Source of the DNA: Acanthococcus lagerstroemiae
Taxonomy: Eukaryota > Arthropoda > Insecta > Hemiptera > Eriococcidae
NCBI GenBank assembly: GCA_031841125.1
Contig: CM063106.1
Coordinates: forward strand, 9,548,001-9,612,000
Direction of reading: 5' to 3'
DNA: 64,000 nucleotides
Shown: in pieces, positions 37,301-45,659 of the stretch
How positions within the stretch are numbered: position 1 is the stretch's first letter
Layout: each line of letters starts with the position of its first letter
Translations under genes and position numbers: made by a program
Notes under the pieces: model-generated
Database searches by the model: none
What the model saw: only the letters and a program-made list of their open reading frames with translations
What the model was told of the DNA's origin: nothing

Positions 37301-40300
37301 GGTGTATCGGGAGCTCCGAAACTGTGAAACAAACCGACCAAAATATCGTAATTTATATTGGCAGCTAGGATCTAGTCATGAATGTTAATTTCCAAATAAT
37401 TACCCGGGGGGAGCAGGAGCTTGTTCCAGTGCGGGGCCAAGATGATTTGATGGGAAAGATGGACGGTAGTGCGGTATGCTGGGGAATACAGGGAACGTTG
37501 GTTTGAATCCGCCGTACTCTATCAGTGGCCCTCTGGAGTGTGTGTTGATGATGGAACGTGGTGGGCCGTACACTGACGATTCGGCGTAACTATTATCTGC
37601 AACAGCATAGGAAAAGCGGTTGTATATTTATTCATTATGGAGTCGTATTTGAGAGGCAAGAAAGAAAAACGTTTGACCCTAGCTTCGCGGGGTGATTACA
37701 AAATATGTCAGTCTTTTGCTTAACATTAAGCAGCTTGCTTTCTGCTGTCTGTCTTTGATCGCTTCGCGATTTAATTCCCTTGCGGACACTAGCTTCGTTT
37801 TCGTTGATCTGTTGCTCGGCTCTTCCCCCCTTGCTCAAAGCTAGTCTGTCTGTTGGTCTGTTTGTCTATCTTCACCTCTCTGGCTGTCTTCAAACCATCC
37901 GCGTCTGATTGACTGCTTGTTCGGTTTGTCTAAATGGTTTTATCTAGTCTGGCTGATTAGTTATTTGTCTGACGAGGCAATCTGATTATTTAAAATATGC
38001 TGATGTACATTTGCCAGCTGCAAAAATTTCGGGCTTTCCGACCAAGATAAAAAAAATTGAATAAGCGCATACGTTTTTCTTTTGCTGAGTAATTGAACTA
38101 GTATATGAATTTGTGGAGGAAGAGACCCTCTTCAATCTCTAATCTTCAACCGAATCCTCGGTGGTCATTTAACTTGGTAATTTTTTCCTTGTTCCGTTTT
38201 TTCCCCTTTCACTCATTTAATTTTTACTTTTGTTGTATCAAATTTTTTGTTTCGATTTTTCGATTTCAATTTTTTTTGTTGCTTTTGTTTTTAAATAAGT
38301 ATAATTTTAGACTTTTCAAGACTTATTTAATACTCGTACTCAACTAAGTATCAAGACTTCTAACAGCCTCCAACTCTTCCGGACTCGCTATGTACGTTAA
38401 GTGCCGAGCTGTTTTTCAGTGTGATTTTCAAAACAGTGACATACCACCCTCCCCCCTTCGGTGGATGACTCGGAGGTTTCGTAATAAATCTGTAGCGGGG
38501 GTTGTGGTTAACGGAGATGGCTGAAACTTGACACGCGAGGTTCCAGGTGTATGCCAGTTCTTTTTGGCCGAAGATAGGTACCTGCTCCTTGAGGCTCCCG
38601 TGAGCCCACAGCTGTCACCGACCGGTGGGTGATGAAACATAATACGGAATCACATTTCATTAGTGAAGAGGAACAACTTTTATTATCACCGCAATTAGTT
38701 CGTATCACGCTTCTTTCGCGAAATAGCGTAAATGCACCAATTTATAAACTTGAAGTGTCACCTACCGGTGGGTAGCGTGGCACTTAAGACTAATTTTGGC
38801 CTGTTATAATATTTTTGAAAACGTTTTGAATTTTCTGGACACTCTTGGAGATCTTTAAAACATTTTTCAGATTCACTTACACATTTTTTATTTATTCATT
38901 TATTTTCTAACGATTACCTGTTTAAGACTCTTTAAGACTCACTTAAACTAGTTTCAGACTTTTTAAGACTTATCAGATGAACTTAGGGCTCTTTGAGACT
39001 CCGTAGGGCTTTTCTAAACTTGTTTCAGATTTTTCACGATTTCTTAAGTCTCTTCTTGACATCAGCGCAACTAGCCGACCTGCAGTGGTGGGGCTCACAG
39101 GGAAGAGGGGCTGACAGATATCAAAATAATGCCAACATTTTTGTGTTTGTGTAATTTGTCAGAAGTTGCCATGTAACCAAGTGATAAGATGCCCGCTTCG
39201 CAGTCCTTGCGTCTCGGGTTTGAATCCCACCAACGCCAGCTAATGATATTCGAATACTCCCGTTAACATCCTAGGGTACAGTATCAATCGAAGGAAACCT
39301 AGCGAGTCCTGTAACCCTCGCCAATCCACACGAGCAAAGCATTAAAATCGCAGGGCGTGTTACCGCCAGATCAGAAAGATTGGTACTGTGTGTGTGTACG
39401 TCGCCGTCGTGAACAAGTTACTCAACGTCGTGAAACACGTGGTTAGTAAGTGAACTGCGGCGTTCACTTTGTGGCACAGACAAGAAAAACTTGTGGGGAA
39501 AGCAGCAGAAAACTACCACGACTAACCTGCCCAGAAAAGTTGCGAGTCAGAAACCGTAACCGCCAACGTAGCATCGGATATGGCGCCTGAAGAGGAATAT
39601 TTTCTCAGTTTCTTGGGGACCTAGCTACTTTCCCTTATTCGCCTCTATGCTTCTATACATGTCTTAGACTATCCCTGAAGCTCTTATCGACTCGATCTAA
39701 TCAAACGTAGAACAAACTCAAAAAATCTCAATCAAGTCTGGTATAATCTTTAAGACTTTTTCGGTCATTTCTCAGAGATCATCTGTGCAAGATTCTTCTG
39801 TACTCATTTAGGACTAATACAGGCTTTACTTGTTCAAAACTACGTAAGACCTGTCAGCATTGATTTAAAAATCTTTCAGGCTTATCAAATTTTGGTAAAA
39901 CTTTCTTAGCTACAGCCAAGTGGCTAGATGAGACTCAAAGACTCTTTAATGGGTTTGAAGAAGTCTTGCGAAAACATAATACAATTTCGAAGCGTCTGAA
40001 ACTTTCCTTAGAGCCTAAAATAGTCTTAGGTCTTAAAAAGTTTCAAAGATTATCTTGAAAATGTTTTGAGGAATCTTGAAAAGTCATAGGTAATTTTGGA
40101 AAAGCGTTGGAATGTTTCACGGGGTTTTACATGTGTTTACAGGGGTACAGAGTCTCGAACAAATCTAAAAGTGTCCTAAAAAGATCTGGAACAGGTTTAA
40201 AGGAAGTCCTATAGAGTCTCAAACAAAACTAGCGGCTAAAAAAGTCCTAATAAGTTTGAGCCAGGCTTGGGAATATTCGTGAACAAGTGTGGAGAGATGT

Positions 40301-43300
40301 TAAACAGTTTCAAACATGTTTGGAGTGGTGTTACAGAGTTTAAGGTATTGTTGTAAGAAACTTGAAGACTCTAAAACACTGCTATACAAGTCTTAATGAA
40401 TTTTTTAAGAGTCATAAACAATTCTTGTACTGGCAATAATGTTAAAGATCTTTAATTAGAGTGGCGTAGCCCGCCCAGGGTTCAAAGGGGCTCTAGTTTC
40501 GACCCAAGCGGAGAAAGAGGGTATTGGTGTGATGGGACATATGGTGATACACGCATGCCAAAGTGGCCCCGGATACTACCCTTTCGAGTATCGTATCAGT
40601 GGCCGGAGGGACGCCTTAAGGCCGGCCCGAGTACCCATTCCGCCGTGTCGCATTCGGTGCGCACGTTCTGCCAGAGCCACCATGGGGTTCCCTACTGACC
40701 GAGGTTCGCGCTCCCCGATCATTAGCCTGGAATTCGGGTCCTCCACAGCTGGACGTTCTTCCTCTTCACTCACCCCTCACCTCCTCGTCTTGGTACGTGT
40801 GGCGGCACAGGTATGTGGTGACGGCGGGGGAGCCCTGCTGGTGGGTCCGCAGCAGCTGCAGCAACTCTCACGTCTCAATTTGTTGTAAATTTGAGTTGCA
40901 TTATCGAAAATTGCTGAAATCGAGCTACTTTGGAAAAAGTTAGGTATAATAAATAGGGAGATGAATTGAGTTCTCTTTTTGGTGCTATCGTGTCATTTAC
41001 ATGTAGGAGCGTACTCTACGAAAGTTTCAGGAAAACTTGATGACAATTGAGCAAGTTATTCAAGTTTTTAGGAAGTTCATAAAAGCACCATTTGTTTGTT
41101 TCAAGAAAATATAATTTTTAACATGTTGTATTTGTTTAATTCGCGTGACTTCGTCTGAGAATACATTTACGTCTCTGTAGAAAGTAACAGAATTAAAAAA
41201 GTAATTTCCAAGGGCTTTTAAGTATAAGCTCTGAAAGTCAAAGTACAGAAATGACAGAGAAGTTTCCTATTTGTATTGTGAAAATTTTGTATTTGGCAAC
41301 ACTAATTCTCTGTTGTCCTTCGTTTCTCTGTAAATACAAAAGAACTAGGATGTAAACTTAAAGTTTCAAGTGTTGGTAGCCCTGTATATATTTGAGTGAT
41401 CACGTACCGTGCTTTGGGGAAACATTGAATGCAAGGGGAAACTTTGAACGGAGGAAGTTCTCTGCTATAGTGCGCTCTAGCGGTGAAAAAATGTAATGTA
41501 ATTATGAAACGAAGTGTGATTCAGGTAGAGTAAGGTCTGTACATTATTTTGTTTACCTATCTCAAGCAATAACCGCAGTTCAGATTCGCGGTTACGTGAT
41601 ATTAAAGTTGTTCGGATTTAAGAGTTGAATATTGAAAATTTTGAAGTATTGTGGTTCTCGAAATACAAAATCTTTCTCAAGTAAGTAACATTGTGATTCT
41701 ATCATTTATAGCCTCTATTTTTCATTAAACAAAACTTTCCTTAGTGCAAATATTGACTGGTTTCGAGAAATTGAGCTCTGTTTACCTTGGGGTCAAATTG
41801 AACGACGAGTCTTCAAAGTTTTTTATCTCATGGATAGCCATATTTTGTGAACGAAGTCTTTTCTTCTTAGTTCAGTACTACAGAATCTTCTTGAATACTT
41901 TTTATAGGTGATGGTTTGTTTGTACGTTACTGGTAGAAAACGAAAATATGGGCAGTACGATGATGATAACGTTCAGAAAGCGACATTGGACGTTCGTAAT
42001 AAAGTAATGAGTCTCAAAGAAGCTTCTCGCACTTACTGTTGGTGCTCTTCATAAAAAGTTACATAATGTTCATGAGAAGACCATTGGCAGACCTGCTGCA
42101 TTTTCTTCAGAAATTGAAAAAAGACTGACTGAACTCATTTGTGTTTGCGGTGATTGCAGTTTTCCATTACCATTAGTCGACGTCGTCGAAATTCGTTCAT
42201 TTATTGCGTTGAAGAAGAAAGGTAAGGCCAGGCTTTGGAAACATTCTTATGTGAAGAGAGAATACTTCCTATACAGCACCTCATCTGTGAAACATACTGC
42301 AATTACCTAGGTACCTAACCTACTGGAAAATTCTAGGAAATCGGATCGATTATTTTCAAGACGATGTAACACCATGGTGAAGGGAGTTTCGCGTAGAAAT
42401 AACGAGATTACTGCGTGTGTAGCAGCACTGATAAATCGAAATCGAGCAGCTGTCACTCCGAAAGAGAAGGATGTGTTTTTCAAAGAACTTGAAAAGAATG
42501 TGATGAACGTTCTACTGTCCAACATTTTTAATTATGATGAAATTAATTTCTCTAATAACACAGCAGGGGCGTAGCCACGAGAGGGAGTCTAGACCCTCCT
42601 GGCATTAGCCAAAAATGTGAAAAAATTACAATTCATTTCCGTAAAAAAACAAAAACAATACCGTTCAAAGTTACCCCAATGTAGGATAACTTTGAACGGC
42701 TCATTTTGACTCCCCTGGAGCTGAGCGGAGCCATGGTGGAACAATAATGCAGTATGATTTTTCAATATGTGTATGAGTACTACCTCGAACCGCGAACCGC
42801 TTGACGCCAAGTCAACTATATGAAAAATTATTTCAATGAATATGGTAAAATCCGTTCAATGTATCCCCAAAACACGGTATGATTTACCATAAGCGTGTAG
42901 CAAACTTCGCAACTATCATTAAGTCGATTAGAAATTCACTTTCAGAGAAAATTTGTCCGAAATTTATCTGCAGCGCACTCTAGTGCAGGTTTATATCCCA
43001 ACTTTGCAACTATCATTAAGTCGATTAGAAATTCACTTTCAGAGAAAATTTGTCCGAAATTTATCTGCATCATCACCAAAAATTTGAATTAAAATCGGTT
43101 CTACTGGTAGAATAATTTCTACTCCTTTCTTTACTCTCCTGAAGATAGCAGTTTTTCTGTTTGAAAGAAGACATCAAACACATCATGATCACTCATTTAT
43201 TTTCACCCGCACAGGTGATTTTGCAGCGTACTCTAGTGCAGGTTTATATCCCAACAGCAGTGTGACCACTGCAGGTTTTGCAAACATCTCTTTTTAATGG

Positions 43301-44003
43301 AGGCGTTTGAGCCTGTTTTTCCATATGAAAAGTCTTTCCGAAAAATATGCAATGCTTCAAAACGAACGCTACTAGGAGTCTACAAATTGAATGTCATTAA
43401 AGAAAGTCTGAGCTCTTAATTCGCTTGATTATTTCGATAAGTCATTGCTAGAATAATACAGAGTAACTTCACAAAGTTCACAATTTTGAGTATTTTTCAT
43501 TCCTTCAAACACATGTTCCTCAAAAACTAGACGTGATAGAGAAAAACGGCCAACGCATCGTATTCAATTTTTAGAATCACCTAATGGTATTTGTGGAACA
43601 TTGAAATTTGTTGCGTAGTGTATTTTTGCCTTCTCTGTGTGTAAAAATCCGCTCCCACCTATACTTTTCTATAGCCCGAGGCCTCATACCGGGGCATTCT
43701 TTAGCTGCCTTTGTTCATCCCATTTTGTGTCAATTATCGAATGAATGAAGCTTCGTACGTGACTCATCTGTTAATAAGGCCCTAATGAAGTTGTTCACAT
43801 TTCCGACTAAAAAAAGAAGTGGTATCAGTGTAATTACGAACTACAATTAAAATCGATGTTACAGTCGACATACCTGATACATTATATTGATAAGCATGAT
43901 CTCGATCGTACGAGAAGTAAGAATCTGGACTGAATATACTGAATACTGCGGCTGATTGCAGCAGAATCGTCAAACAACATATATGTGTTCGTTTTGCAGT
44001 CAT
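24557..44003 (-). CDS. Secreted animal heme peroxidase (chorion peroxidase/peroxinectin type)
   Basis: Thirteen exons on the minus strand join to 2157 bases, 718 codons plus TAG: 44003-43874, 37596-37404, 37321-37149, 37025-36846, 36734-36544, 32875-32680, 32575-32378, 32271-32124, 28018-27862, 25845-25675, 25592-25394, 25305-25200 and 24671-24557. Residues 1 to about 25 form a signal peptide. Family landmarks: [15 protein letters not shown]; distal His214 and Ca-ligand Asp215 in WGQVITHD; calcium loop TQWMDAS (294-300); catalytic Arg358 in [17 protein letters not shown]; proximal His462 in [24 protein letters not shown]. These enzymes use H2O2 to oxidise tyrosine or halide, for example in chorion hardening, cuticle, immunity or gut lining. 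Asp94 and Glu242 of myeloperoxidase, which bind heme covalently, are Thr213 and Gln361 here. Length is typical. The exact paralogue cannot be named. Confidence 0.95.
24850..25075 (-). mobile_element. tRNA-derived SINE S1, short variant
   Basis: Minus-strand head with A box GGCCGAGTGGA (25055-25045) and B box CGAGTTCGAGCC (25015-25004), then the S1 tail (GGGCTAAGACAGC-type, ending GAGCAAAATTAG near 24850). The head is a different tRNA type from the 20-kb copy. It sits in the last peroxidase intron. Confidence 0.8.
25200..25305 (-). CDS. Peroxidase exon 12
   Basis: Acceptor GTTCGCAG, donor GTAAGT. Encodes [20 protein letters not shown] and [11 protein letters not shown], the conserved CDN-D block. 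Its 106 bases convert phase 1 to phase 2, which the last exon needs. Easily missed because it is short. Confidence 0.93.
25394..25592 (-). CDS. Peroxidase exon 11
   Basis: Encodes [20 protein letters not shown] and then [20 protein letters not shown], the LY-P-D-DL-GG and GPTF-C-I--QF motifs of the family. Acceptor TTTTCGCAG, donor GTATAT. Confidence 0.95.
25675..25845 (-). CDS. Peroxidase exon 10
   Basis: 57 codons, phase 0. [20 protein letters not shown] precedes [20 protein letters not shown], the signature helix next to the proximal heme side. Donor GTGAGT. Confidence 0.95.
26100..26935. other. Peroxidase intron, nothing recognised
   Basis: AT-rich sequence within the 2-kb intron between exons 9 and 10; no element ends or conserved frame seen. 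Confidence 0.5.
26940..27630 (+). repeat. Dispersed repeat R1, copy 3, carrying a MITE
   Basis: The left part (26940-27110) has TCTCCTGCCTGGCTAGTTTC through CTCGATCGGCCAGGCAGGAC. The right part (27505-27630) has TAGCACTCGCATTTACTATC and CTTGCTCTGGTCCGGAC. The two parts together match copy 1 at 768-1115, interrupted by the M1 MITE. Confidence 0.7.
27112..27502 (+). mobile_element. MITE M1, copy A
   Basis: 391 bp flanked by TA. Ends TGTGACCTGGAATCATGAAA and, from the right, TGTGACCTGGATTCATGAAA. The interior has TGTAAAGATGGGATGGTGGT and a GTGCGTTTACG-TTGC-ATGACAAC stretch shared with copies B and C. TA duplication and ends fit a Tc1/mariner-derived MITE. Non-coding. Confidence 0.85.
27862..28018 (-). 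CDS. Peroxidase exon 9
   Basis: Encodes [20 protein letters not shown] and [20 protein letters not shown], the L-DFFN-P and GL--Q--Q-VD-FF motifs. Acceptor GACTTTCAG, donor GTATGT; ends phase 0. Confidence 0.95.
28719..29088 (-). mobile_element. MITE M1, copy B (stand-alone)
   Basis: Same family as 27112-27502, opposite orientation, flanked by TA at 28717-28718 and 29089-29090. Here the flanks are not R1, showing that M1 moves on its own. In the peroxidase intron between exons 8 and 9. Confidence 0.85.
29100..31960. repeat. Degenerate GACTC-rich repeat field 1
   Basis: Long stretch built from loose variants of AGACTCATTTAAGACTCATT, in places nearly periodic (29820-30120, 30490-30580, 30890-31030, 31720-31900). 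A 45-bp unit is perfectly duplicated at 30008-30052 and 30053-30097. A SINE interrupts it. Fills most of the 4-kb peroxidase intron 8. Non-coding. Confidence 0.7.
29225..29700 (-). mobile_element. tRNA-derived SINE S2, copy 1
   Basis: Minus-strand head with CTTCGCAGTCCTTACATC and B box GAGTTCAAACCC (near 29648-29636), then about 400 bp matching 39165-39600 (AGAAAGAGTGGTACTGTG; GACTAACCTGCCCAG near the end). The head resembles an alanine-type tRNA, but the stems are broken. Confidence 0.75.
32124..32271 (-). CDS. Peroxidase exon 8 (proximal His)
   Basis: Encodes [20 protein letters not shown], then [12 protein letters not shown] with the heme-ligand His462. Donor GTATGC lies before an otherwise readable extension that ends in a stop. 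Acceptor TTTCTAG. Confidence 0.94.
32378..32575 (-). CDS. Peroxidase exon 7 (catalytic Arg)
   Basis: [20 protein letters not shown], then [19 protein letters not shown] and [14 protein letters not shown], the most conserved part of the family. Arg358 aligns with MPO Arg239; Gln361 replaces the heme-linking Glu. Donor GTGAGT. Confidence 0.96.
32680..32875 (-). CDS. Peroxidase exon 6 (calcium loop)
   Basis: [20 protein letters not shown] carries the T-x-W-x-D-x-S calcium loop. The exon ends [14 protein letters not shown] just before the catalytic Arg block. Acceptor CTGTTGCAG, donor GTATTG. Confidence 0.95.
33893..34188. mobile_element. MITE-like inverted repeat
   Basis: TTGCAGGGTACAGGGAAAGA then CAGGTAAGTC on the left is mirrored at 34127-34188 (GAAGGGTACAGGAAAAGAAG then CAGGTAAGTC when read backward). 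CGAGTA forms the outermost match. About 300 bp, non-coding, in the peroxidase intron between exons 5 and 6. Confidence 0.6.
34256..34305. repeat. (GA)n microsatellite
   Basis: About 22 uninterrupted GA dinucleotides, breaking down into GAGCGAGCG at the right. Likely length-variable. Confidence 0.95.
35520..36300 (+). repeat. Dispersed repeat R1, copy 4, carrying a MITE
   Basis: Left part with CTCTTGCATTTCTGTACACA and TTGACTCATTCTCCTTTTCT; right part with CCTTGCTGCGGTCTGGAC near 36260. M1 interrupts it at the same place as in copy 3. Extra CAGTTCAGTTATAGTTCAGT short repeats precede the MITE. Confidence 0.65.
35774..36158 (+). mobile_element. MITE M1, copy C
   Basis: 385 bp between TA dinucleotides (35772-35773 and 36159-36160). 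The right end, read backward, is TGTGACCTGGAATCATGAAA; the left end has two changes. The interior matches copy A closely (AAACGAGTGTAAAGATGGGA). A poly(A) run at about 36008-36032 is specific to this copy. Confidence 0.85.
36544..36734 (-). CDS. Peroxidase exon 5
   Basis: Encodes the Cys-rich [20 protein letters not shown] and then [20 protein letters not shown], ending QPAEQ before the calcium-loop exon. Acceptor TTTGTTACAG, donor GTAATT, phase 0. Confidence 0.94.
36846..37025 (-). CDS. Peroxidase exon 4 (distal His)
   Basis: [20 protein letters not shown] then HDMSMALG. His214 is the distal catalytic His and Asp215 the calcium ligand. Thr213 stands where MPO has the heme-linking Asp94. Donor GTAAGT. 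Confidence 0.96.
37149..37321 (-). CDS. Peroxidase exon 3
   Basis: [20 protein letters not shown] then [19 protein letters not shown], the start of the peroxidase fold in all family members. Acceptor TTTCACAG, donor GTACGT. Confidence 0.96.
37404..37596 (-). CDS. Peroxidase exon 2 (propeptide-like region)
   Basis: Pro-rich, weakly conserved segment ([20 protein letters not shown], then [16 protein letters not shown]). Splice sites CTGTTGCAG and GTAATT join exons 1 and 3 in frame. Probably a propeptide or linker before the catalytic domain. Confidence 0.85.
38290..40430. repeat. Degenerate GACTC-rich repeat field 2
   Basis: Same loose AAGACTC-TTTAAGACT composition as field 1 (clear at 38920-39070 and 39650-39860). 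From about 39930 the complementary sense dominates (GAGTCTT/AAGTCTT, AAGTCTCAAAC), so it also changes orientation. It contains a SINE. Peroxidase intron 1. Confidence 0.65.
39165..39600 (+). mobile_element. tRNA-derived SINE S2, copy 2
   Basis: Head with a TAACCAAGTGATAAG A-box region, CGCTTCGCAG anticodon arm and GGGTTTGAATCCC B box (39216-39228). The body matches 29225-29700 in reverse. About 435 bp. Confidence 0.8.
40529..40888 (+). other. GC-rich open frame of unknown origin
   Basis: 119 codons open from ATG at 40529 within a sharply GC-rich island (about 40450-40890) in an AT-rich intron. The product is Arg/Ser-rich, with a [13 protein letters not shown] end and no motif I recognise. 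No splice or promoter evidence. It is more likely a piece of a GC-rich repeat or captured sequence than a gene. Confidence 0.3.
41407..42877 (+). mobile_element. pogo/Tigger-like transposon, deleted
   Basis: Left end CCGTGCTTTGGGGAAACATT; right end read backward CCGTGTTTTGGGGATACATT; TA on both sides (41405-41406 and 42878-42879). Subterminal GGGGAAACTTTGAACGG recurs inverted near 42660-42700. The interior has transposase amino-terminal and central remnants but not the DDE core. 1471 bp, in peroxidase intron 1. Confidence 0.85.
41911..42572 (+). pseudogene. pogo/CENP-B-type transposase remnant
   Basis: From ATG 41911: [20 protein letters not shown] then [11 protein letters not shown], a Psq-type helix-turn-helix. 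After a frame break come [20 protein letters not shown] and, at 42374-42572, [20 protein letters not shown] with [13 protein letters not shown]. The order matches the amino-terminal half of Tigger transposases. The catalytic domain past the NIFNYDE motif is gone. Confidence 0.75.
42903..43069. repeat. 97-bp-period tandem duplication
   Basis: AACTTCGCAACTATCATTAA (42903 on) recurs at 43000 with one difference through ATTTATCTGCA. The spacer with CTCTAGTGCAGGTTTATATC occurs again at about 43221-43251. Confidence 0.9.
43519..43620 (-). repeat. Family F2 end fragment
   Basis: AAAAACTAGACGTGATAGAG followed by AAAAACGGCCAACG and a GAATCACCT motif matches the right end of the F2 MITE at 16.8-17.2 kb, more diverged. 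Confidence 0.6.
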
Positions 44004-44014
44004 CTTCGTAGCAT
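43874..44014 (-). CDS. Peroxidase exon 1 (signal peptide)
   Basis: The exon appears to begin at 44014 after acceptor TCTGTGCAG. The ATG used is at 44003-44001: [20 protein letters not shown] then [11 protein letters not shown], a basic start, hydrophobic core and small residues before about residue 25. Donor GTATGT. An upstream ATG at 44014 opens a four-codon out-of-frame frame whose TGA overlaps the main ATG. A 5' UTR exon must lie further upstream and was not found. Confidence 0.85.
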
Positions 44015-44625
44015 CTGCACAGAATAACATGTACAATTCATTATAAATAATCATCCGAATAAATGTGATGTTAGTTTGTTGCACGTAATAATACGAAACA
44101 GAGATGAGTACGTGTTCTGCAGCCAATTAGGTAAGTAAATGTTGGCAGAAAACTGACCTCTCGCAACTATACAACTCAAGGATTGAACGTATTTTAATGG
44201 CATTTCGTTCACGTACAGCTAGTTAGTGGTACTCGCTGATGCCTCAATTAAAGTTCAGGCTTAAGTCAATAGTAGAGCAGATAAAGAAACGAAGGCCTTT
44301 AGATTCGAGACCTGTTAAAACTGACACTGAGTAAATAAGATGAAAACTAATAGGTAACTTGGTTACTAGATCGGCTATAGGCATACACTCGTGCATACAA
44401 AAAGGATACGTTTACAAAGCTCCAACCCTGACCTAGCCGGCCAGTATTCGTGTCCCAGCTGTTGCATTCACTCGGTCTCGGTTGCTAATACGGACATTAT
44501 GAAATTCAAAATTAGTGCCTCTGGCCAAAAGGGGGAAAAAAAGAAAAAAAAAAAGTTGCAAACTTGTACGATTGCTTATATCTTGAACCAGGACATACCT
44601 AAGTGACTTCCCGATGCGCAATCAG
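44015..44625. other. Upstream flank or first intron of peroxidase
   Basis: No repeat or exon recognised. If the acceptor at 44015-44016 is real, this is intron sequence and the promoter is further to the right. Confidence 0.4.
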
Positions 44626-44629
44626 TTAC

Positions 44630-44870
44630 CCTCTATCTAGTTACCCAGTTACCCGCGGAAAACTTACCTATTTGTTACCCTCGGGTTACCCTCAGATTAC
44701 CCTTGTTTCCCTTTATAGTTACCTACCCGGGTAACTGGCGGGATACTACGCAGTTAGTTACCCACAGTTACCCGCGGCGGAAAAGTTACCCGTTTGTTAT
44801 ACTGTCGGTTACCCTCAGATTACCCTTGTTCCCTTTTAGTTACCCGGGTAACTGGTGGGATTTTGGGTAT
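44630..44870. repeat. TTACCC-rich tandem repeat
   Basis: Two diverged copies of a roughly 115-bp unit with AGTTACCCGCGG-GAAAA, GTTACCCTCAGATTACCCTT and CCCGGGTAACTGG. The first 45 bases of the window (TTACCCTAATGTTGGGTAAT) resemble it. Confidence 0.75.
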
Positions 44871-45659
44871 CGGGTTTCTTGTTTGTATGGCTGTCGGGAC
44901 TGGGCAGGATATGGTCAACGTCTTATAACACACAGATCTACACAGGTGTACTGAAGCGAGCAAAATCGTTTCAATGTTCAGGAGAATTTTATTAAAAAAT
45001 ATATATTTTGCATGGCCATGCGGGAGACTGTTTCAAAAGTCTGCACTCTTAAAGCTAACTGTGGGTCTACATATGAGTGATTCTCCAAACATGACAAAAA
45101 TCTCAACTTTTTGTTTTTTCTTTTCGATTTTTTTTTTATGACTTCTTTCGGCGTACATCTCCTTTGAGTACACAGCAGATCACATATGTAATAGTGAACC
45201 TACACCAGACCCATTGAGGGGGGGGGGTTCAAGACATTTGTTCAAGATGAAGGAATTTTTCATGGCTTACTTCCATCATGTTCAATCGTCATGGAATATA
45301 CCTATTGACGATTTTTGCATAAGAAATCCGCAGCACCACGCAGCGATCCTGAGTGAGACGGTCGCATTCGCTGCTGATGCGGAAAAACAAGATGTCAACA
45401 GCGTTTCGCAGCAAAAACACGTTCGCAGTGGTGCGGAGAAAAGATCTGTCAGCAGCGTTCATGACCCGTTGTTCACTGCCTTACGCTGCTGATGAAATCA
45501 GAATCAGCAGCTGATTCAAATGGTTTTTCAGTAGCTACTTACTCTCTGCTGGATTTTTATTCCATGGTGGAAATAAATCGATTCTGCTGCCGCATTTTGC
45601 AGCGGAAAAACAGTAGTTCTAGCAATGGTCCGCAGCTACAATGTGTCACCTCCTTGGGT

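Noticed and set aside
39165..39240. tRNA-Ala-like sequence
   Set aside because: Head of SINE S2; a second copy with a 400-bp common body lies at 29225-29700 and the stems are broken.
44630..44870. Telomeric repeat
   Set aside because: The words are TTACCC within a 115-bp unit, not arrays of the insect TTAGG unit.
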